DNA of 64,000 nt from CAVZXS01 sp963779325 (GTDB taxonomy: Bacteria > Bacteroidota > Bacteroidia > Chitinophagales > Chitinophagaceae): contig CAVZXS010000022.1 in assembly GCA_963779325.1 (NCBI GenBank), positions 171,153 through 235,152 of the forward strand, read 5' to 3'. A model generated the notes under the pieces. The model was not told the DNA's origin. It did no database searches and saw only the letters and a program-made list of their open reading frames with translations. Made by a program: the position numbers and the translations under genes. Positions within the stretch are counted from its first letter, which is position 1, and each line of letters opens with the position of its first letter. Below, in pieces: positions 9,048 to 18,820 of the stretch.

Positions 9048-10424
9048 CTATAATGTTGTGTTGTGTACAACAGAGTACAATTTTAAATCAATGATATCCG
9101 AAGGAAGTTGTTTTGAATTCCAGTGCTTGTGAATTGCCAAAGCCGCACCTAATGCAGATGCCTGAGCAACAGAAGCTGCATATACTTCTATATGAGGAAA
9201 TGCTTCTGCAAGTAAAAACATATAGATTGGATTTTTACTAAAGCCCCCATCAACAAAAATTCTTTTTACCTGCGTTCCTGCTAAAACAAGATTAGTGTTT
9301 TTTATCTGCTGCATTATTATATCACTTATCAATCGGTGATATGCTTCTTCGTAGCAGGAAAAATCATCTAAAACCCTGAATTGAAAATTTGATTCCCTGT
9401 TGCCGGTCGTTTTATTTTTAAGCGGCATACTATATTTCAGCCGGTTTAAAATCTCATTATCACAAACAACACCTGAATAATAATGAGCCGGTTTTTTAAA
9501 ATGCGCTGCCAAATTCTTGACCTGCTGTTCATGCTCATGTCCTGCAAACAATCTTGATGCTTTTACCGGTTTCCCTTCATAAGAAAGATAGCAGAGGCAA
9601 TCCTGCGCCAATTCGTTATCTGTAAGCACAGAATGATTGAATGGATTCAGGCTTATACACCAGGTGCCTGTTGATAAAAGAATAAAAGGTTCATTAAAAG
9701 AAGAAAAGTATGGTATCAATGCGGCTGAACTGTCATGCAGTCCTGCGCCTACAGGTATGGAATTATTGATATAGCCGGCAATTTCAGTACATGGTAAAAT
9801 CGGCGGGAATTTTTCTGTAACACATTCCTTATTTATCCAATCATGGTATTGACAGTTTTGAAAATGCCAGAGGTTTGTGTGGCAACCTATGCCGGTTATA
9901 TCTGAATAAACTGTGGATGTTAAAACATAATTCAGGTATTGCGGAAGATGCAGGGCATATTTTATTTTTGCAAAAACTTCAGGCTGTTCATATTTTAACC
10001 TGTATAGCTGCATTCCTGAATTGAGATTGCCTAAAACCGGCGATGCTGTTTGCTTTGCAATTACGCTTTCACCGCCGTAATCATTGTAAAATTTTTTTTG
10101 CAGTTCCTGTGGATACGGTTTAAGGTAATTATAAAGCGGAGCAATTACTTTTCCGTCTTTATCAACATAAACAAAACCGGCGCCATAGGCGGAGAAATTG
10201 ACTGCTTTAATTTCAAATCTTTCGTCTTTTGTTATTCTATCGAAAGATTTTATTATCCACTCCGTCAGTGCAAATACATCTTCACAGGGAAAACCATCTT
10301 CATCAGTAATCTCAATAAATTTTTTACTTTCTTCAAATACTAATTTGTACTGCTCATCAAACAGTAAAACTTTTTTATTCGTTTTACCAACATCAAATAT
10401 TGCTATGACGGGAATGCGGCTCAT
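9048..10424 (-). CDS. rhaB: Rhamnulokinase-like FGGY carbohydrate kinase
   Basis: 458 residues from the ATG at 10424; a GTG one codon upstream is possible but less likely. FGGY/ASKHA motifs are visible: the phosphate loop IFDVGKTNKKVLLFD at the N-terminus, LLSTGTWCISL around residue 245, and the adenosine motif VDGGFSKNP near 395. Role by context: phosphorylates L-rhamnulose to L-rhamnulose-1-phosphate in the cytoplasm. The start codon overlaps the rhaI stop (TGATG), showing translational coupling. It is the last gene of the rhamnose operon and is fully open, unlike rhaD upstream. The DVGKTN loop differs from the DxGxSS of E. coli RhaB, so this is the FGGY subgroup usual in Bacteroidota rhamnose loci. 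Substrate is inferred from neighbours. Confidence 0.85.
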   Translation of the reverse strand: MSRIPVIAIFDVGKTNKKVLLFDEQYKLVFEESKKFIEITDEDGFPCEDVFALTEWIIKSFDRITKDERFEIKAVNFSAYGAGFVYVDKDGKVIAPLYNYLKPYPQELQKKFYNDYGGESVIAKQTASPVLGNLNSGMQLYRLKYEQPEVFAKIKYALHLPQYLNYVLTSTVYSDITGIGCHTNLWHFQNCQYHDWINKECVTEKFPPILPCTEIAGYINNSIPVGAGLHDSSAALIPYFSSFNEPFILLSTGTWCISLNPFNHSVLTDNELAQDCLCYLSYEGKPVKASRLFAGHEHEQQVKNLAAHFKKPAHYYSGVVCDNEILNRLKYSMPLKNKTTGNRESNFQFRVLDDFSCYEEAYHRLISDIIMQQIKNTNLVLAGTQVKRIFVDGGFSKNPIYMFLLAEAFPHIEVYAASVAQASALGAALAIHKHWNSKQLPSDIIDLKLYSVVHNTTL

Positions 10425-11698
10425 CACAATCCTGTTGATACTGTTTTATTACCTCTTTCTTTTATCAGTTTCTCTCTCACTTTTGACTCCCTGTAAAAAT
10501 GCAAAGGATTCAATGCTCCGCCGCTTCTCAGTCTTGCTTCGGCTGCAATACTTCTTACATCTGTACGGAAAGTGTTTTGCAAAATTTCCTGTGCTGCCAC
10601 CACATCGTTTGCTTCCTGTGCAGCATTCAATTTATTTCTGTCAACCAATAAGGAGTGTGTGTAGGCTAGCATGATGGCATCTACCGATTGCAGCATATCT
10701 TCCAAGGGGTCTTTTACATTATGGCTGGCATCAATCATCCATCCCAAATCTGTTGCATGGTTCATGTCCCTTGCATCCATACCTTCTACCAATTCATTAA
10801 AAATTAAAAACAACTGGTATGGCTTGATACTTCCAACTGTTAAATCATCATCACCATATTTACTGTCATTAAAATGAAAGCCTGCAAGCTTTCCTTCCAT
10901 TAATAATAAAGAAACAATCTGTTCAATATTAGCATTGGGTAAATGATGACCCAAGTCAACTAATGTATAAGCTTTAGGGCCTAATTTGTTTGCATATAAC
11001 AATGACTGCCCCCAATCTCCAACTGTCATTGAATAAAAGTTGGGTTCAAAAGCTTTGTATTCAATAAATATTTTCCAGTCGGCGGGTAATGCAGCATATA
11101 TTTCCTGCAAACTTTCTAATGTATTTTGAAATGCTTTTCTGAAATTCAACTGACCCGGAAAACAACTGCCGTCACTCAGCCAAACGGTTAATGCCTGCGA
11201 GCCTAGTTCAACCCCATGTTTAATGACTTCAATATTATGTTCGATGGCTTGTTTGCGAATTGACTTGTTTACATTTTGTAATGAACCAAACTTATAACTG
11301 AGTGATTGATTTTGTTGGTCTTGAAATGTATTGGAATTAACTGCATCAAATTTTAGATTTAATGCTGATGCTGATTTTTTTATTGCTGAATAGTCTTTTG
11401 GAATATCCCAGGGAATATGCAATGATATGGCGCCGCTCGATTGATTGAGTGCATTCAGCAAACCCACATCTTCCATTTTTTCTTCTAATGAACGTGGTTC
11501 GCCGGCACCTGAAAATCTTCCAAACCTGGTGCCGCCTGTACCCAGCGCCCAGCTTGGGATGGCTACGTTAAAATCACTCAGCTTTTGAAGTACGGCTTCA
11601 ATGTTTTTTACTCGGGCTGCAACGAAATCGAATTTCGTCTTATGTTCCGTAAGCAGGGGTTGATTATGCTCTTCAATCATTTTTTTTTCAATCAGCAT
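10424..11698 (-). CDS. rhaI: L-rhamnose isomerase, RhaI type (TIM barrel)
   Basis: 424 residues. It resembles the Pseudomonas stutzeri-type rhamnose isomerases rather than E. coli RhaA. Likely metal-ligand segments are IFIEYKAFEP, LVDLGHHLPN and GFHFNDSKYGDDDLTVGS, in the expected order for xylose-isomerase-like barrels. The reaction is L-rhamnose to L-rhamnulose in the cytoplasm. The gene lies 9 bp after rhaM and overlaps rhaB by one base, so all three are co-transcribed. The frame is intact. Confidence 0.9.
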   Translation of the reverse strand: MLIEKKMIEEHNQPLLTEHKTKFDFVAARVKNIEAVLQKLSDFNVAIPSWALGTGGTRFGRFSGAGEPRSLEEKMEDVGLLNALNQSSGAISLHIPWDIPKDYSAIKKSASALNLKFDAVNSNTFQDQQNQSLSYKFGSLQNVNKSIRKQAIEHNIEVIKHGVELGSQALTVWLSDGSCFPGQLNFRKAFQNTLESLQEIYAALPADWKIFIEYKAFEPNFYSMTVGDWGQSLLYANKLGPKAYTLVDLGHHLPNANIEQIVSLLLMEGKLAGFHFNDSKYGDDDLTVGSIKPYQLFLIFNELVEGMDARDMNHATDLGWMIDASHNVKDPLEDMLQSVDAIMLAYTHSLLVDRNKLNAAQEANDVVAAQEILQNTFRTDVRSIAAEARLRSGGALNPLHFYRESKVREKLIKERGNKTVSTGL

Positions 11699-11707
11699 AT
11701 AAATTGT

Positions 11708-12022
11708 TTATGGCAAATAAAATACTTCTTTCAGGGGAATTGAAACAGGTGAATTGTCGGAGTTGGTTTCCATAATATCTTTCATATAATCCCACCACTT
11801 TTTCATTACAGGGTGATGAGGAAGCTCTTCCGGCTTCAGCGATTCTTGCGCTTTTAAAACGCCAAACAAACTATTGGTTTCTTCATCAAGGAAAATAGAA
11901 TAGTCGCTGATACCCGTTTCTTTCAATAGTTCTTTGAGTTCCGGCCAAACAGCATCATGACGCTTTTTATATTCATCTTCATATCCTTTGAACAATTTCA
12001 TTTTGAAAGCAATTCGCAGCAT
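11708..12022 (-). CDS. rhaM: L-rhamnose mutarotase
   Basis: 104 residues, the standard length. The signature YKKRHDAVWPELKELL carries the catalytic His, and the dimer-forming ferredoxin-like fold ends in PVSIPLKEVFYLP. It interconverts alpha and beta anomers of L-rhamnose to feed the isomerase. It sits 5 bp after the rhaD stop and 9 bp before rhaI. The frame is intact. Confidence 0.95.
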   Translation of the reverse strand: MLRIAFKMKLFKGYEDEYKKRHDAVWPELKELLKETGISDYSIFLDEETNSLFGVLKAQESLKPEELPHHPVMKKWWDYMKDIMETNSDNSPVSIPLKEVFYLP

Positions 12023-12027
12023 ATTTT

Positions 12028-14182
12028 TTATCTTACAAAAGCTGAAGCAATACCCCCATCCACATTCAATACATTACCTGTTGACTTAGCCAACAAGCCA
12101 CCTACAAAAGTAAAACAGGCATTGGCAATATCTTCCGGCAAAATTATTTCATTTAGCAAAGTACGACCTGCATAATAGGCCGGCAGTTCGTCCACTTTAA
12201 TGCCATAAGCCTTTGCCCTTCCTTCGGCCCAGCCACCACTCCAGATATTGCTACCTGAAATTACTGCATCAGGGTTAACAACATTCACTCTTATTTTATC
12301 TTTTCCTAATTCAGCCGCATTTAATCTGGATAAATGCAACTGTGCAGCTTTTGCAGAACCGTAGCCGGCATTATTTGGGCCGCTTACCAACGCATTCTTA
12401 CTTACAATATTTATTATATCACCGCCAAAGCCCTGCTTCCGCATGATGTCAACAGATTTTTGCGTAACTAAAAATTGTCCTTTCACCAATACATCATACA
12501 ACAAATCCCAGTCCTCTTCTTTATGTTCTTCAATTGGTTTAGAAATAGAGAGACCTGCATTGTTTACAATAATATCAACACCGCCAAAAGCAAGAGCTGC
12601 TGTTAGCAATGTTTGATTCATTGTATCGGCTTTCGTTACATCCAGTACATCAGCTGTAACAACATCTTTACCATATTGATTAATGAATTCCTGTTTTGCT
12701 TCCTCTAATCTTTCTGCATTATTATCTGATAAAATAATGCAAGCGCCTTCATCAGCAAACTTTTTGGCAATTGCTTTTCCGATACCTCCGCCACTGCCTG
12801 TAACCAATGCCACCCTTCCACTTAATGCTTTTGGTTTTGGCATTCTTTGCAGTTTGGCTTCTTCCAGTAACCAGTATTCAATATTAAATGCTTCCTGGCG
12901 CGGCAATGATAGTGTATTCACTCACTGCTTCGGCCCCACGCATTACATTAATGGCATTGATATAAAATTCTGCGGCCACCCTTGCTGTTTGTTTATCTTT
13001 TGCAAATGTGAACATGCCAACACCCGGATACAAAATCACAACAGGGTTTGCATCTCTTATTGCCGGACTGTTTGGATGCTTGCAGGTATTCATAGTAGTC
13101 CGTGTACATTTTCCTGTAAGCATCAAACAAAGGAGTTAATTTTTCTTTTAAATGGTTACATCAGATAAATCTTCAGCAGTTGTTAGATTTAAAACAATGG
13201 TGAAATTTTTGTCCGCAAAAAGTGGTCAGGGCAACTGGTGCCTAAAGGTGCCAATCTTTCTAAATCATTTGAATTGATGAACTGCAATACTCTGTCATCA
13301 TCTGTAAAGTGACCAACGGCCCAACGGCCCAACGTAGGGGATTCGGGCAACATCACTACCGGAACAAAATCCTCGTAATATTGGAGCAAGGGTTGCTGCT
13401 TTTTTTAATCTTTCATCCTTTGCCAAAGAGGAAATTTTTTGCCCGCCAAAAGTTTCTTTCCTTCCTTTACGGGATTGTCGTCTAAATATTCTGCACAACG
13501 TTCAATTACTTCCAATGTGTTGATATAGCTTTCATAAGCCGTATCGCCCCATGTAAACAATCCATGAGAGCCAAGCATAATACCACGTATGCCCGGGTTT
13601 TCATCAAGGCATTGTTTTAACATCAGCCCCAATTCAAAACCGGGCTTCTGCCATTTTACCCACCCAATTGTGCCGCCAAATAATTCTTTTGTAATTTTTT
13701 CACCGTCTTTTGCAGCGGCAATGGCAATGGCTGCATCCGGATGTAAATGGTCAATATGTTTGAATGGAAGAAAGCCATGCAAGGGTGTATCAATAGAAGG
13801 AGCTTTGGATGCTAAATCGTAAATGCAATGATTAAACAACTCTACTATTTCATCTTCAAACTCAAGGCCACGATATACATTTTTTAAACTTCTCAATCTG
13901 TCCACATATAAAGCTGCCAGCCCACTGCGTTTCATCGAAGCCAAATCACCACCGCTTCCCTTTACCCACATTACTTCTGTTTCTTTCGCGGTCAACGGAT
14001 CTTTTGCCATTGCTTTACAAGATGTATTGCCACCACCATAATTGGTTAACCTTAAATCTGCTCCCAGTAAATTAGAACGATAAACTAATAAGGCCACTTC
14101 ATCACCGGCAAGTTCTGCTGCTTTTTCTTCATCCCACAAATAACTGACATGTTTGAAATCAGTTCTTTACTGTTATTGACAT
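12028..14182 (-). pseudogene. rhaD: Bifunctional rhamnulose-1-phosphate aldolase / lactaldehyde dehydrogenase, multiply frameshifted
   Basis: Normally one protein of about 700 residues: a class II aldolase N-domain and an SDR C-domain that handles L-lactaldehyde. Here the pieces lie in different frames. Residues after the ATG at 14182 need one base removed near 14162-14167 to join MSITVKTDFKHVSYLWDEEK. The aldolase block is open at 13405-14139 and holds LGADLRLTNYGGGNTSCK and the metal-binding HGFLPFKHIDHLHPDA. Further shifts are needed near 13470, 13313-13334 (an 8-bp tandem repeat), 13192, 13150, 13087 and 12910. The SDR domain (12028 to about 12921) is open, with VTGSGGGIGKAIA and a YGSAKAAQ active site. 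No nonsense substitutions are evident between the indels, so the damage is recent or due to sequence error. The stop is 5 bp before rhaM. Confidence 0.88.
13313..13334. repeat. 8-bp tandem repeat (CCAACGGC, 2.75 copies) inside rhaD
   Basis: CCAACGGC occurs twice in full and once as CCAACG. The repeat sits where the rhaD frame is lost between FCSGSDVARIPYVGPLGRW and WAVGHFTDDDRVLQF. Slippage that adds one 8-bp unit would shift the frame by two. This is directly visible. Confidence 0.85.
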
Positions 14183-14185
14183 ATG

Positions 14186-15307
14186 TTAAAGTTTTTTACT
14201 TTTTTTAATTTTCCATGCAGAGTAATTACCATAACCCACCAGTAATACTGATAATAATTATGGTGATAATTCCTGCTGCTAATTGTTGTTGTTGTTTTCT
14301 TGTTTACGCCTTTCCATTCTTTCAGTACCAGCCCCCACATATTTGCCACGAGTATGATAAATGCCATGTGCAATATCCATGAACTTGGCCCATTGCCTAA
14401 TTTACTTTCGCCCATGCCATAAAAGAAGAATTGAAGAAACCAAGTGGTTCCTGCCAGTGCAGAAAACAAATAGTTTTTTACCAATGGTGTTTTTTTATTA
14501 CTATAATCGCCAAATGTTTTGTTTCGGGCATTTAATATCATGCACCAGATAAAGTTGGTGGTTAACCCACCCCATAACACCACTACATAAGTTACATTGT
14601 TTTGATATAGAAAATTTCCTTGCCCGGGATTGGCCGCTTTCCATATTTCGTTTGCAGTATCTGCCATTGGTTTGCCTGCTTCCAAACCAAAATTGAAACA
14701 GGCACTAAGCACACCGGAAACAATGGCAACAAACATACCCAAGCCAAATTTATATTCTGCCTTTGTTTCTATTCCATGCGGGTCAGTTGCGGCAGATGAT
14801 GAAAGTTGTTTTTCTTTCATTGTGCCGGCTTTGCCACAAATAATAATACCAACAACACACAAAGCAAGACCGGCTAAAACAGTAAGACCCCAGGTGGAAC
14901 CAACCAGCATACTGAAAGTATCTTTACCTTCTTTTGGAAACACATCATAATAAACAGATGGAATCAGATGCCCCGAACACCATACATAAGCCCAATATGA
15001 TACTGCTGCCCAATGAAACACCGAGATAGCGTACGCCGAGGCCATAAGTTAAACCACCAATACCCCACAACACGCCAAACAAATAAGCAATACCAATGGT
15101 AGATGAGCTTGCCTGTTTAATAATATCGCTGAACCCGGGAATAGTAAGATATGCAGCCAAAGGCGGAACAATGAACCAGGAAAATATACCACCCACAATC
15201 CAGAAACTTTCCCAATGCCAGCCCTTCACTTTTTTGTATGGCATATAAAAGCTGCCGGAGGCAAAGCCGCCGATAAAATGAAATATAACTCCTAATATAG
15301 CCTGCAT
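14186..15307 (-). pseudogene. rhaT: L-rhamnose/proton symporter, frameshifted
   Basis: RhaT of the drug/metabolite transporter superfamily, about 370 residues when corrected. The N-terminal part (MQAILGVIFHFIGGFASGSFYMPYKKV) is open to about 14968, where an extra base in GCATCTG separates LGLCMVFGA from LIPSVYYDVFPKEGK. The central part is open with several membrane segments. Near 14280 and 14250 two further shifts are needed to read through AAGIITIIIS and LLVGYGNYSAW to a stop at 14186, just before the rhaD ATG. As written, only a first third or an internal fragment can be made. It follows the GH106 gene by 85 bp on the same strand. Role: inner-membrane rhamnose uptake. Confidence 0.85.
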
Positions 15308-15392
15308 ACGTTTATTTTTTATTCAAAAAAATGTTTGATAAAATTACTTTACTATAAAAAACCGGTCACAGACTGTCTGCAAATTGTTTTCA

Positions 15393-18300
15393 CTATTTTG
15401 TTTTAGATAAAATTTTAACGGGCCTCATCAATCCTGATTCCAATAATTTTGCATCTGCCCCATAAAAAGGCATCGTTGTAAATGTAATTTTATTTTTTAC
15501 ATCGGGTTGTGCATCTCCAATAATACGATTAACCCAAAGATTGGTTACATGTATTTCTATAGTGTTATTGCCCGGCTTTAAACTACTTGTTACGTTTACC
15601 CTAAATGGCTTTTTCCAAACTACTCCTGCGGGCTTACCATTAATGGTTACTTCTGCAATATTTTTTACATCGCCAAGGTTTAGCCACAATTCTGTATTTT
15701 TTATAAACCAAGCTGCGGGGACAGTAATTGACTTTGTATAAGTTGCAGTGCCGGAAAAATATTTTATACCGGCATCTGTATTATTACTAAATGAAGTTAA
15801 CTCATTAAAAACTGCGTTAGCCGGGGCGCCTCTTTCTTTTTGAAAACTTACATTCCATGCACCGGGTACTATTGCCAGTTCTTTAGTTTTTACGGCGGGC
15901 TGCAGAACATTTGAATTATTTTTTGCGGCTTTATTTCTAAATACTATAAACACGGCATCTCTTGACTCAAGGTGTACTTTTACAGTAGTTACGCCATTGT
16001 CTATTTCGTAAGATAAAGCCTCTGTTTTTCCGGTTTCTGCAAACCATAGTTCAGGTATTTTATTTCCAATACGAAAAGTGACGTCAATATTTTCTTCGTT
16101 ATCACCTCTGTTATTTAGCCAATAAATATCTGCCGTTTCTGCAGCATTTATTTTTACATTACTGCGATGTACGTATAAAATTTCAGCATGGTTGTTTTTT
16201 ATTACAACATCTTCCCGGACACCGTTAGTTTTTAATACATCTGCATAATTTTTCGTTTCTGAAACTCCAACGCTGTTCCAAATTTTACTAACCAAATTAT
16301 TAAATTCAGTTTCATCATCTATAAGACCGGGGGATTGTTGCGGTTTAAAGCCGGCTATTTTTGCACCGGCATTTACTAATTCTTCAATCTTTTTCAACAC
16401 AGGCAGCGTCATCATTTTAGTACTTTCATCCAACACTAACAAACTGTAAGCAGCTCCGCCAGTGCAATAATTTTTCCGTTTTGTACTTTCATTTGTTTTA
16501 ATGCGGTGGCATTACAAAAATCATATTCATAACCGGGTATGTTTGGTAATTTTTCTTTAAACTGCCAGGTAACATTTGTATTTTCTCCATACATAATACA
16601 ACACATCTGCCACAAATTTCCCTTGTTGTAATAAATAGCTGCTTCTGCCTAAATAGTTCATCCATGCTTTTGCACCTGCACCGCTCCATGTTTCCTGCCT
16701 GGTAAAATATTGGCCAAATGGCCCGAGTGAAAAGCCCGGCATTTTATCATCTAAAGGTTGATGTACCGATGTGTGAATTACAAAACGGTTGAGGCCCGAT
16801 GCCATTTCTAAGTCTGCAGTACGTTTTAGTTTTTCCGGATGCCAGCTAAAAGCATTTTGTATAGAAGTCATAGATTCTGCTGCTACAAATTCTTTTCCAT
16901 AAATATGTGCTACCGATGCAGACTTCTCTAATATCTGCTTTGCTGCGTACCTCTTCATCGGCACCGCCGGCAAGGCTGCCCGGCGTCCACATGGCAGCCA
17001 TGGGAATATCGGCATTGCGTTTTACATCCATACCATCGGCTAAAAATATGCGCCTGTCTTCATGGCTTTCAGTGTAGCGTTTCATGCCCCGTTTGTGCAG
17101 TTCTTCACCAATAACATCATAGTGATTTTCTGTAATCAGTTCGCCGATTGTTTTTCTAAAATCCCATAGAAATTTTTCACTTGATGCTGTATTTTTTACA
17201 ACTCGCCCGGTTAAAACAGGTATCCAGGTTTTAATAGCATAGCCCCTTCTTTTTTGAAATTCTTCAGGAAAATTTTTTGTCCATGTCATGTGACCTGCTT
17301 CATAACTGTCTAAAACCATGTATTGAAGACCGGTAGCACCCATTAAACCGCCGGTAGCATCTTCATACATGTCCAGGTATGTATTGATGTATTTTTTTAC
17401 AGCATCTTTATCTAATTTATCTACTTCCAAGCCGGTTGCTTCGGGTGATGCCGGGTGATTTTGTCGGCCTGTTAAGGAATATCCCATTCGAATAATTGCC
17501 CAGTCCCCCTGCCCGCCTGCCGTGGGCGGTCCAATTCTAAACTGCCATCGGGTTTCATTTTAGAAGTTAAATCAATCACTTCCTCAATAGTAATTGCATC
17601 GGCATTTTGCGGCAGATAAGTTTTGTTATTTTCTTTCCATGGGGTAAAGCCTGCTTTATCTTCAATTTGGTCAACCCTGTCGGTATTATACAAAATAAAC
17701 TCAGCAATATTAACGCCATCTGATTTTTCACCCGCAGGATTTCCTCCAAGCATTGCTGCAAATATGTTGACAGGCGGCGGCAAAGTTTTATAAATGATTC
17801 GCCAATATTTAGCAGTTGTTGGCGGAATGCTAACGGTATTTAGAGGAATAATACTTCCGGAAAGTTGAGCGACTTCTCTAAAATTAATTCCATCGTCGCT
17901 AACTCTCAGAGAACGATTGAGGGGAACGCCGTCAAAATCCTGCATTGCGGTTTGAATAGCACCTGCTATTGAAAATGCTTTAAAGGTTTGAGGCGTTTCA
18001 AATTCATATTGAAGCCACATATCTTCACCCACTTTCATTGGTGGCAAAAAAACATCGTTCGTTAAATTTCCATCTGTTAAATCCTGTAAATTAAAATTGC
18101 CGCCGCTTGAAGTTATTTTAGGTTTTAAATCTGTAAATAGAATATCTTTTTCGGGCAACCGGTAAGCAATTACAAATGCATCCTGATAATACGCAGGTAT
18201 ATCTCCAATAAATCCGTTTAAAAATCCGCCTTTAGATATTTGTACATTTTGAAATTTGCCGGTTGCATCAGAAGGTTGCGGCAATTTTAAAGAAAAAGTT

Positions 18301-18746
18301 TCGCCGCTTTTTACCCTGGTTTCTGTCCACACATATTTTTTCATGCCATCTTTTGGCTCCACCCAGGGCCCGCCTGTTACACTCCAACCGGGAGAACCTG
18401 CAATCGCCATTTCAAGCCCGTTTTTATTAGCCAATTCAGTAGCAAATTTGAAAGCATCTTTCCATTCGGGAGTCATAAAAACAAGTTTTTTGGGTACGAC
18501 AACCGGCGTAAAGAGATTTGCATCAAAATTTTGAAAACCACCAATACCTGTGCGGCTCATCCAATCCAAATCCTTTTGGATACCGTCTTTGGTGATATTG
18601 CCATTCATCCAGTGCCACCATACACGGGGCTTGGCAGCATTGGGTGGGGTTATAAAATTTTTGAACAGGCTGTCGATTTTTTTTGTTTGTGAAAAACTTA
18701 CCGTGGAGAAAAAAAACGCAGTTGAGAAAAGAATAATTTTTTTCAT
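15393..18746 (-). pseudogene. Secreted alpha-L-rhamnosidase, GH106, frameshifted
   Basis: A GH106 enzyme of about 1110 residues, starting at the ATG at 18746 with the signal peptide MKKIILFSTAFFFSTVSFSQ. It begins with the GH106 N-terminal signature RVWWHWMNGNITKDGIQKDL. The frame breaks near 17501-17533, where a GC-rich palindrome adds about 10 bp. It breaks again near 16920 (joining SKADIRE to ASVAHIYGKEF), near 16592 (joining VADVLYY to YGENTNVTWQ) and near 16463 (joining GKII to TGGAAYSLLVLDES). The last 350 residues (15393-16442) are open and include a galactose-binding-like beta-sandwich domain. Expected role: release of terminal alpha-L-rhamnose in the periplasm. As sequenced it would make only a truncated N-terminal half. 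Neighbours are a GH78 rhamnosidase upstream and rhaT downstream. Confidence 0.88.
17505..17533. repeat. GC-rich palindromic insertion inside GH106 gene
   Basis: The core CCGCCTGCCGTGGGCGG (17513-17529) pairs CCGCC with GGCGG. It replaces the expected short Trp-Thr-Ala-Pro-Pro-Gly coding segment of GH106 and makes the gene about 10 bp longer, so the frame is lost here. The base composition is far above that of the flanks. Confidence 0.6.
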
Positions 18747-18820
18747 ATTACAAGTTTGAATAAAAGTAAAAAACACTCAAAATAAAACGTTTATGTATTA
18801 TTATACTTTAGCCGGTTTTG

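Noticed and set aside
12884..13126. Independent small protein gene inside rhaD
   Set aside because: Its residues (KHPNSPAIRDANPVVILYPG) are the middle of the bifunctional enzyme in another frame, so it is a fragment of the broken gene.
16846..17487. Separate hydrolase gene
   Set aside because: Residues continue the GH106 protein on both sides; it is one of the frame fragments.
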